Positions 51,337 through 60,600 of a stretch of 64,000 nucleotides of DNA are shown piece by piece. The stretch's first letter is position 1. Each line of letters starts with the position of its first letter. The stretch spans positions 6,399,768 through 6,463,767 of the forward strand of contig NC_054083.1 of NCBI RefSeq assembly GCF_017562075.2, read 5' to 3'. The stretch comes from Anopheles merus. Taxonomy: Eukaryota; Arthropoda; Insecta; Diptera; Culicidae. The notes under the pieces are model-generated. The model searched no databases and had not been told where the DNA came from. It saw nothing but the letters and a program-made list of their open reading frames with translations. The position numbers were made by a program, and so were the translations under genes.

Positions 51337-51700
51337 CAGGCGGTCCCCGAGTTACACGGTTAATGGGGACCGAAAACGGCCGTAAAAAACCGCGTATCTC
51401 GAATTTCCGCGTAAGTCGAATCTCGTGATTTCTAGCCAAAATATCACTAATTTTCGTGTAAATTTGCAACTAGGGGGTGGTTTTAGCCACTTAATCAATT
51501 ATTTGATATGATTCTGAATGAAATAACAGTTTCAAACCTTTTGAAATAGTTTTTAACATCCGATCAAAACAGAAATTATTTGGCATTTTACAATAGATGT
51601 GTCAAATCAGTACAATTTGCTCAAAGAACTGTCAAATTTAGGAAACCGCGTATCTCTGAATCCGCGTATAAGAGGTACCATGTATCTCGGGGACCGCCTG
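51337..51700 (-). mobile_element. pogo-like MITE, family B, copy 2 (inverted)
   Basis: 364 bp with CAGGCGGTCCCCGAGTTACA and GTATCTCGGGGACCGCCTG ends and TA duplications at 51335-51336 and 51701-51702. Reverse-complementing it gives nearly the sequence of copy 1 at 50524-50888, including the AGAGGTACC and CAGTACAATTTGCTCAAAG blocks. High identity between the two suggests recent activity of the family. Confidence 0.85.
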
Positions 51701-52084
51701 TATGCAAAAAACGTAAACATGCTTTGCACTGTTTTGGGTACAACTGGAAAGGATTTTACAGTTTTTATTTAACATTATAATCAGTTGTAAAGCCTTTAAA
51801 TAATAGGCATTATTGCTGTTTGTTAATGTTTTTCTTTGTAAAATGTGTTGACACATCCATGCAGAACGCACCCAAGCGCCACAGATTAAGCTTAAACGAC
51901 TGGAAAATTGAATATCCATAGAAAAAAAATGAAAGCTCCACAGCTTCATTGGTTTGATCAATAGATGGCGTATTACAACTCATCATCATATTGCTATCCT
52001 TTTCTTGCAATGTGTTTCGACAAGTTGCATTTTATTATGACCTATATAGCCTTATAACTTTCTGAGCAAAAATCTATATAAATG

Positions 52085-52470
52085 GTCGTGTGGTTAGATA
52101 CGTGGGTATCAACACCAATGACCATTGCTCAAATCTCACTTGCTTCAGTGCTGGTGGTTTCCGTTGGAGTTTAGTATTTAAACAATCGTATCGCCGTTCT
52201 AGTTCTAGCGATGCATAACTTCAATGCGAAACCATACAACAGTACAGAGGAAATGAGAAAGCTCTCCTCCAAGCGATGAAGCTCAACTGGTTGGGGTATC
52301 CCACCAACAGATAGCGCCACCAGCTTTTTTGCTATTTTTAGAATGCATGAGTCGTTTGGCGTCTGCTAAACGAAGTCTTTCTATATTCCGTTTAGGTAGA
52401 GAACTTGAGTCGTTTAGAAGCCGTTTAGTGGTCGTTTAGTGGATTTGTGGCACTTGGGCAGCGAACAGAT
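52085..52470 (+). mobile_element. Candidate tRNA-derived SINE (SINEX-like)
   Basis: Begins with ATGGTCGTGTGGTTAGATAC, which resembles a box A, followed ~30 nt later by a box-B-like TGCTCAAATCTCA. The body runs through GTTTCCGTTGGAGTTTAGT and a segment with repeated CGTTTAG motifs (52387-52445). The layout suggests a long SINE of the type described in Anopheles, but limits and family are from memory and no target duplication was defined. Confidence 0.35.
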
Positions 52471-52515
52471 ACCAGCTTGCGTCACGCAATGCGTTGCGAT
52501 ACGCTGCGTCGGAAC

Positions 52516-53038
52516 TAGTGATGGGTAATCCGGAGCGGAGTCATGGATCAACTCCGACTCCGGTGCGCAAAATATGACTCCAGCTCCGGATCATAACTGG
52601 ATTCGACTCCGGATCAGTCCGGATTACTCCGGAATACTCCGGATCACTCCGGATCACTCCGGATTACTCCGGATCACTCCGGATCACTCCGGATTACTCC
52701 GGATCACTCCGGATCACTCCAGATAACTCCGGATCACTCCGGATCAGTCCGGATCAGTCCGGATCAGTTTTCGTACATATTCGATGTACGACTTGAAAGT
52801 CAATGAGCTCATCAAGAATTGTCTAAACGATAATGGACAGTCATTCCGGATCCGGAGTGATCCGGAGTAATCCGGACTGATCCGGACTTGGAGTTGATGA
52901 GTCCGAGGGTTTTCCCGTATGCACCCCCCCCCCCCCCCCCCCCGCTAAACAGTCCGGAGCAACTCCGAGTCCGACTCCGAGGAGTGCCGGAGTCGGATCG
53001 ATCCGACTCCGGAAAAAAATTGTATTTACCCATCACTA
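52516..53038. mobile_element. hAT-type MITE with an internal 10-bp satellite
   Basis: 523 bp bounded by TAGTGATGGGTAA and its inverted copy TTACCCATCACTA. A perfect 8-bp duplication GTCGGAAC lies directly outside (52508-52515 and 53039-53046), which is diagnostic of hAT transposition. Inside, a 10-bp unit (GGATCACTCC) is repeated about 16 times at 52611-52768, and inverted units occur at 52845-52885. A run of 20 C is at 52924-52943. There is no coding sequence, so it would depend on a hAT transposase from elsewhere. Confidence 0.9.
52611..52768. repeat. 10-bp tandem satellite, GGATCACTCC unit
   Basis: About 16 head-to-tail units of GGATCACTCC with variants GGATTACTCC, GGATCAGTCC and one AGATAACTCC. 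Each junction makes the palindrome TCCGGA. The array is wholly inside the hAT MITE and shorter inverted stretches on its other side can pair with it. Confidence 0.95.
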
Positions 53039-53095
53039 GTCGGAACAAGTACCAAGCCCTAACTCGAGGGGGTCGTAACTCGGGGGACGCCTGTA

Positions 53096-53850
53096 CTTAA
53101 AACAAATTGCCCGTATGCTAAACTTGCAATTTCAATTACTGATTAAATATACCAATTTTGTATTTTTTTGTATTTATTTTGTAGCCTTGAAAGCTATAAA
53201 ACATAATTGTTTGGAAGAAACATTCATTTCGTTTTAATTACATTGCAGCCAAATGTCCACGCGTACGCCATTGTGGTTTGTTATTGCTGAACAGCACATC
53301 AACCACGACGTCCGAAAGCGATCACACAGTGAGGCGGTGCATCTTTTTCAGTTGGATATCGTCACAGTACACTTTTTGTGTGTAAAAATGTTCTACTAAC
53401 AACAAGTGTGATGATGTTTCGTTCGCTCGCAAGCTAATAACATTCCAGTGGTGAAATCTGGTTCTAAAAATTGCAAAAGTGTAACAGCTTGCGTGAAATT
53501 GCCACACATGACGGTGAATAAAACTGCTGTTTGTTTACAAAACATTGATCCTATGATCGAAAGCTTCATACATGGTATGGAATAAGGTGGTGGTGATTGG
53601 TGGTTGGTTGGTGGTACGGTAGCCGAAAGAAACGAAACGTTCCTTTCGGGCGTAAATAACAAGCAGCATGGAATGTCTCGCAACAATTACAAAGCCATCG
53701 TTTGCTCTCCTATTGTTTGCTGACAGTTTCACTCCCATTCCCCGTTCCTCGCGCGTGCAGCTGATGCAGCTTGTTTAACGACGCACTAACGATCGTCTCA
53801 GCTTTCATACGACCATACGCCCTCATTCACTCTCCATTCGGCTCTCGTAC
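53096..53850. other. Unique DNA between the transposon stack and the Hip1 promoter region
   Basis: A+T-rich at first, then more balanced near 53.7 kb. The minus-strand frames at 53322-53738 show no domain. This is the likely site of upstream regulatory DNA for Hip1, but no defined element was recognised. Confidence 0.3.
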
Positions 53851-53855
53851 TCCCG

Positions 53856-53861
53856 TCAGTT
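53856..53861 (+). promoter_or_regulatory. Candidate initiator of the Hip1 distal promoter
   Basis: TCAGTT within a CCCGTCAGTTGAGTCG context fits the arthropod initiator and lies about 540 nt before the ATG of the first alternative exon. There is no TATA box. Several other starts are possible, so this is only a candidate. Confidence 0.3.
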
Positions 53862-54400
53862 GAGTCGTGTGCGTGCGTGCGTGCATCATTCTTGTTGCTG
53901 TTTTTCGCAATGGAAAATGTGCTTGAAAAGTAGTGTTGCAGCAGATATGAGGCTATGAGGTATCAGTGTAGATGTGTGGCTTGAATTTGCCTTCTCGTGA
54001 TTCTGTGCTTCACGTTGGTACTGCACTTTTTCGCAAGCCAAAAAAGAAACTGCAGTGCGCGACGTGACGCGTTTGTGAATAATTTCACATCGAACAGATC
54101 AGGTAGTGATGATCACCGATATTCTCTAAATTCGGTCGACCCACGCTTGACCACGGTTGTGCGAGGGACGGATAGTGGAAGTTTCTAGTGCATTGTGCTC
54201 ATTACCATTAGTGTCACAGCGCCACCGCCTGCTGCTCTCTTATCCATCTGGCTTGATCTCGTTGGAAACAAATTGGGTGGGAAAGCCCGGCAACTGGATC
54301 GCGAGTGTAGACGAACATTTCAGTTGTCCGTTCTTCGGTGGTTGTAACAGCCGTTCGGTTAGTTAGTACGGTGTTGCTAGAGTGTTTAGAGCTGGCGAGC

Positions 54401-54484
54401 ATGGCCTCGCTATCATTGCCGCGTGTACTGCAGCACCGGAAGTCTCCCGTTGACATCGAGCGTGAAAATCTCGTTAAAAATTTG
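54401..54484 (+). CDS. Hip1 alternative first coding exon A
   Basis: Twenty-eight codons (MASLSLPRVLQHRKSP, then VDIERENLVKNL) end at a GT donor (TTG|GTACGA) in phase 0. That is the same phase as the exon at 57670-57702, so either can join the exon at 57838. The peptide resembles the start of vertebrate HIP1/HIP1R, where a short basic stretch with LPKVL precedes the ANTH domain. Using it gives a 1221-residue isoform. The donor is not a strong consensus. The 3.3 kb intron that follows would also contain the promoter for the alternative start. Confidence 0.6.
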
Positions 54485-57400
54485 GTACGATTCCGTTCTG
54501 CTGCATGCATGCTCTCTCTCTCTGAATGTGCTGTATATGTATATATGTATATATGTATGTATGAATGAATCTGCGTGATGTGAAATATCGTCGTTGGGAG
54601 TGATATCTTCATCTATATATTATTACAATTACAATTCCCCTGGAATTGTAATGCTTTAATTTCTTCCTGCTCGCCGCATCGCTTGCACATCTTTACTGTA
54701 AAGCCATAAAGCACCAACCACAACAATAATGAACCATGTGGGTAACACCTGCCCGTTGTGAGTCACTCTCATTCATGGATACATGCATTATGTAAAAATA
54801 AAAATAATAATAGTTTGTCGCCTGCAGCAGAGCACACTAACACCACGCACCGACTCCTAACACACAATTCAGTGTCAGCGGGGATATGGTTCTTATTGTT
54901 GATATCATTTGAACCAAAACAAAATTAACATCTACACACACGCATACACGCAGAAGCAGTAGAGAAAGAGAGGGGCACTTCCGTCCAGCTGCGGAACGTT
55001 GCCACCGCCGTTTAGTCATCATCATCATCATCGTCGCCATCATCATAGGAGTGGCATCATCGTCACTACCGGAATGCTTGCTATTTCAGGTTTGCGGTGA
55101 TCGCCAGCTAGAAAAGGCTTACCGGAAGCGGTTCTGCCGCTTCACCAGACTGGTTAGCGTCGTCCGGTCCGGTATTAATTGGTGGAATTTAATGAAATTC
55201 AAAAAGGTGTAATAGGATGTTCCGTTACAGTAGAATTTCAATGCCACACGTAAATGAAGTCGTTCAATGAAATTCAATGAAACAAGCACCGCTCTGGCGG
55301 AGGGCCTCACAGTGCATAACGTATGTTCTTCGTTACTGTACAAGTTAATAATATACAAACGTTTGCTCTTTTGGGTCGTGGCAGGCCAGATTTGTGCTCT
55401 GAACTGAACGATTGGAAAGAATGGAACAATTGAAATATCCATCGATCAAAGTGTGCACGGTGGTTGTAAATATCGCTTCATTTATTCGAAACGCCAGCTA
55501 GCGGTAAAGATCGTAAAGAAAGTGAATCGGATCGAATCTCTCCTGCTTTGGTTTCATTCACTGCACGCTCCAGTGAGTGCGAGTGTAGTAGCTGCTGCTG
55601 CGTAAAGGAAACCCACCGCGCCTTCCACGAAGGTTTCTTCCACAACACCGAAGATTGGCGGTGCCGGGAAAAGTGGATCCCATTTCCTACGACGTTTTCT
55701 TTTAAGGTTTTTCGGACGAAAAATGCATTCGTTAGAGATGGTATGGCTCGAAACAATTCGAAAGTGCATTAGTATCTCTTACCATACCATCAGTCGCAAA
55801 GGGCAAACCTAACATTTCTCAGCGAATTATGACGTCATTTGAAGCGATTTTGTTGAATTTTCAATAGCTGCACGCGTTGTGCGTGGTGGAGATGCTGTCG
55901 ATAAAGGGTTAATTTGAGTGCGATTGTTAGAATATATTTATTTATATGCACATGTTGCAGCAATCGATCAAATGCAATTTACATATCTTTTCTCACTTTT
56001 TCCCCTCCAAGGCGTCCGAAAGGCATGGTTATTTGATATCGAAATACACCAAGAAATGGTTACACCTGTTATGTCGAGGTGCCTGTGTGCGTATGGTTTC
56101 GTGTGAGTAATGATGGAAAAATAAATAAAAATAAACATTTTAAAGCATGACGCATAGCTTTGTCTACTTCCGGTATGGTTGTAATCGGCCGGATTATTGG
56201 TAAGAGTGCTGTATCGAACAAAATATTAAAAAGGGTGTCTAAGTAAAACCACTACCACATAGAACACCTGAACCTAAAATAGGCGCTTGTGCGTGAGTGT
56301 GCTGAGTAGAATATCTTTGTAAACACACAGTACAGTCCGGGCAAAATGTTGTATTCATTTTTTGTCGCCCACCTACCTCTATCTATCGAAACTGCTGCTG
56401 AACTGATTAGATATGCCATTTATCTCTGGACTTGGCAAGAGATAGTACGAAAGGCAGTGTGTTACGGGCGTTCGGTCTTCAATTGGCAGTACGCCCTGAC
56501 CAGGCTCAGTATTGATTCTGTGAAAGTGAAACTGTGAGGATCATCGAAGGTGGGATCCGAAAGGTAGGATCTTTCTTCCTGTTTTTCCTCCTGGGCCCTA
56601 GTTCCCGGAAGCCGAAAATCCCCCCGAAATCCACCATTCCACTATTGGAGGCCTTTTGACATTCACGCTTGAATATCGATCGACAGTCGCACTATTGGTG
56701 TGATTGTAATGCTTAATTTAATTTGTGCACCTCACAGGGTTTGCCATGGAAATTCCCTTCTTTTGAATGTGGGGATACTTGTGTGGCATTTGCATTCGGT
56801 TGCGATCAACCAGTGTGTTTGCTCAGTCGCGAGCAGCAGTTGTGTGGATTTGGTGAACATCACAAACACCACTTTGATTAAAAAAGTAGTCAAAGTTTGT
56901 AGTAAAGCGTTTTGTAAGTCTCCACTACTAGCAAGAGTGCGTGTGAATCATCGAACGCAAACACTTGACCAAACGGCACGACGAATCAGAGTGTGGTGTG
57001 GTAGTGAAGCAAAGCAAAAGAGATAAAGGGAATTCGTTTATCGTTTTATCAGCCATTTGCGGATCCGTGGTGTACGAAAATGTCGAATGCCTGAATCATT
57101 TGCTCAGTGTTAGTGGAAGAGGAAATACTAAATTACGTTTAATTCAAAAGTAGGGTTTTTTTGTGTTAAATTTGAATAAAACAAACCACTAATCCTTTGC
57201 TAACCATAAGGGACTTTTCAAATATTTAATTGAAATTGATAGTGTTTGACCTAATAATGCATTCAATCTCATTGTCAGTAGAGTATGCAGACTGTTGCAT
57301 ATATCAAACGTGAATACATAAAATTTTATTGTTGTTTTGATACTTGCACACATGTTCCACACAAACAAAAAGTGTTCCAGGCACGTATGCTATGCTATTT

Positions 57401-57602
57401 AAGGGCAAATTATTATTGTTTACTATCCAAGACATTGTAACAACAATAACGCAAGCTGTTGTGTTCTGTGTGCACAATGCGACGCTGCCAACAGTGTGTT
57501 GTTGCGTTGTAACACCATCAACATACACATTCGTTCACCATTGACGATTGTAGCATGGAATTAGCATTAAATGTACATACATACATGTTTTATTCCTTCC
57601 CA
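54485..57602. other. Hip1 first intron and possible second promoter
   Basis: No other gene was recognised. A TCAGTCGCGAGCAGCAG segment at 56823 resembles an initiator plus downstream sequence, and could start transcripts that use exon B. A good acceptor, TTTTATTCCTTCCCAG, ends at 57602, so the exon holding the 57670 ATG probably begins at 57603. A CAT-rich run is at 55018-55045. Confidence 0.35.
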
Positions 57603-57669
57603 GTACCTACTATAGTGAATATTACTGCACGGAACCATTTGTAAAGCAAAGCATTTTTGACTGTAAAAC

Positions 57670-60600
57670 ATGTCGCTAACGGATAAGGAATACTATAATC
57701 TGGTAAGTAAGATCACTTAACCAATCCCCAAATACCCTCTTTTTCTTATTGAAGGCATGATTTGGCCCTTGTTAGCAGTGGAAAGCTGTCCACTACGTTT
57801 CTCATCCGCTTCTCTTGTTCTTGTTTCTTGTCCACAGACTATCAGCATTTCCAAAGCGCTCAGCAATGTGGAAATGCCCATCAAGGTGAAGCACGTCCGT
57901 GCGGCTATCATTGGTACATTCCACAGCAATGGTGCGCATGCATTTTGGGCCATTGCCATCCGGCAACCGATACAGGACAATCGGATAGTGGCGTGGAAGT
58001 TCTGCCATCTGCTTCACAAGATACTGCGCGAGGGCCACCCGCTATGCTGTCAGCATTCCATGCGGCACCGGGCCATGCTGCTGGAGGCCGGAAAGCTGTG
58101 GGGCCATCTGAACGATGGGTATGGTATTTGCATCAAGCACTACACCAAGCTGCTCGTGACGAAGCTCGAGTTTCACGATCGCAACCCTCGCGTACCGGGC
58201 AGCTTATCATTGCGCCAGGGCGATCTGGAAAAGATTGGCGAGGGAGACATCAACATTTAGTAGGTATCACGCATTTCGCAAAATTGAATTTGATTGAAAC
58301 TGGTGTTTTTGTTATATATGATTACTTGCTTTTCGTCTAGTTTTCAGCTCGCAGTTGAGATATTCGACTATCTGGATGATATCATTGCGCTGCAAGGCAC
58401 AAGTAAGACACGATCACGTCTGAATTATTGGAGGGAGTGTTTTTGTGTGTAACGACCCTCTTATCTTATGCGCTTTTCCAGTATTCAATTCCATCACAAC
58501 ATTCTGCGTCAGTTCGATGACTTCGGCGGGCCAGTGCCGTTTGGCACCGTTGATTCCTTGCATTCAAGACTCGAACCCACTGTACGATATGCTGGTGCGC
58601 GTGATGTTTAAACTGCACGCCAACTTACCCTCAGATCTGCTGACTGGGCATCGTCAGCGCTTCAACACACTGTTCCATCAGCTGAAATCGTTCTACGGAC
58701 AGTCGCGCAATCTGCAGTATTTTGTTAACCTGATCACCGTACCAAAGCTCCCGGAGGCGCCACCCAACTTCCAGCAGCAAAGCGATCTCGGCAACTACCA
58801 AACGCCGGTAGTGGTGATGCCCGACAGTGAACCCATCGACAATGAGCCGGAACCGCCAGCGATCGACAATCTGATCGATACGGCCGAGGCGATCCCACCG
58901 ATACCGGAGCTTCCGCACGCGAACAACCACCATCAGCTGGCCGCTCCGGCGCCGGTCGTACCGGTGGCACAAGTTATGGAACTGGAACGGCTGATTCAGG
59001 AGCGGGACAATATCATTCGCCACCTGCAGATGGAAACGCAAGGATTGTCCAACCAGCTGAAAGCGGCCACCAGCGAGCAGCGGGACGTGCAGCGTCGACT
59101 CGAGGACCAAATAGCGACACTCAATGCACAGCTTACGCATAGCCAAGGCGAACTTACCAATCTACGGTTTCAGAAGGAAGAGCTGGAACTGCGAGCCCAA
59201 ACGGCACCTACGCTAGAGCGTAAGTAATACGCGCCCCAAAAGGGAGTTTCAATATCTAATGCTGATCGATTGTTGATACATTGCAGAACGAGCGCAAGCG
59301 GAAGAGGAACGTGCAAAAGCCAGTGAGGAAAAGTTTCAAAAACTAAAAACCATGTACACGCAGATACGCGATGAGCACGTGAACCTACTGCGTCAGGTAC
59401 GTGACAGATTCTTGCCTAATGATTTAATACTAATTTAACAACAACATTTCAATCTTTTTAACGGATATAACATTTTAATATTAGCATCTTTTTCTTCTAC
59501 TACTGACTACTTTTCCTACTTTCGTTTTTGCTTTGTTGGGGATGAAAACCGATTTTATTATTACACTATTTTTATAAAGATGAAAATCGATCAATACAAA
59601 TTAGCATGCTATAAAAAGGTTAGTTCGAGTGAGCAATGTTACAGCTTTGAAACGGTGAAAGGTCATTGTGTCGATAGAGATCCTTCACAATAATTCCAAA
59701 TAATCTTAGACGCTCGTTCCTTATCCCCTTTTGTAGGTTTCGTCACGTTGTGTTGTAGAAAATGCCCTTTAACTTCTAATTTCCTTACCTAACTTATATA
59801 AGCTATTGGAGATGTTGTGCATTCATGATACCCATTTTCTTTGATTACACTCCATAGCATGGCGAAATTAGCAAGCAACTAGCCTCGTCCACGAAAATTG
59901 CAGCGGAAGCGAGCAAAGCAAAGGAAGAACTCCAATGCCAGCTGGAAGAGCTCGAGCAAAAGCAAGCCCTGGTACAGAATGCACTGCAGCAAAGTTCGAA
60001 CGACGCACGACAGGAGCAGGAAGCCATTGGCGAACAGCTTCAAATCATGACGCAAAAGTGTGAATCGCTGCAGAGCCGCTATGATGAGATGGAAGCGTCG
60101 CGGCAGGCCGAAATTGCCGAGCTTCGCATCAACTTCGAGCGGGTAGAGGGCGAACTGCACACATTCCAGCAAGAACGCGAAGCTCTCTCGAACGAAAAGG
60201 GAACGCTAGAGGAACGGTTAGCCGAAATACAGAGCGAAAAGCAGGAGCTTGATTTGAAGTACCAGGAATGCATGGCAAAGATGCACGAACTGGAGCTAAA
60301 GACTGATCATTACGCAAAGGAAGAAATGTCTTTGCAGCAGAGCGTAAACGAAAATTCACTTAAAGCGCAGGGTAAGTGTTGTAGTCATTTTCCCTTCGTA
60401 AAAGTAAAACGTCTAACCAATCGTGATTTTGTTTCGAGCCGCACTTGTGGGACAATTCTTATTTCTCTTTTTAATAATTTGTTTTTGAATCATTTCTTCC
60501 TTTCTAATCTAAATTGCTTACACTGTGTCTGTTGTGTGATCGTGTAAGTGTTTCTGTTTGACGGCAAATTGGTTTATGTTTTTCAGCGTTTTTCTTTCTT

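Larger units (their letters stand above)
51031..53049. mobile_element. TA-flanked element with CTTGTTCCGACGCA ends, carrying three insertions
   Basis: The left end CTTGTTCCGACGCAATGCG and the inverted right end CTTGTTCCGACGCAGCG are flanked by TA (51029-51030 and 53050-53051). Homology of the surrounding MITE resumes exactly outside these points. The internal ends contain repeated GACGCA and CAATGCGTTGCG segments. It hosts a family B MITE (51337-51700), a SINE-like element (about 52085-52470) and a hAT MITE (52516-53038). It has no transposase. Confidence 0.6.
50299..53093. mobile_element. pogo-like MITE, family A, copy 2, split by nested insertions
   Basis: The outermost layer of a transposon stack. 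The left end CAGGTGTCCCCCGAGATATG and the inverted right end CAGGCGTCCCCCGAGTTACG match closely, and both are flanked by TA (50297-50298 and 53094-53095). Left and right subterminal parts match the family A copy at 8493-9128. The original element was probably about 0.6 kb; the rest is inserted DNA: a 365-bp MITE at 50524, and a TA-flanked element at 51031-53049 that itself contains three more insertions. No transposase is encoded. Confidence 0.75.

Noticed and set aside
52611..52768. Regular short tandem array that could suggest a CRISPR array
   Set aside because: Units are 10 bp without spacers, the context is a eukaryotic hAT element, and no cas genes are present.
57762..58340. Plus-strand frame of 192 codons overlapping Hip1 exon 2
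   Set aside because: It is in a different frame from the ANTH domain and has no recognisable feature; the Hip1 frame explains the region.
58631..59146. Minus-strand frame of 171 codons
   Set aside because: It is antisense to Hip1 exon 4, whose plus-strand translation matches the ANTH and coiled-coil regions.
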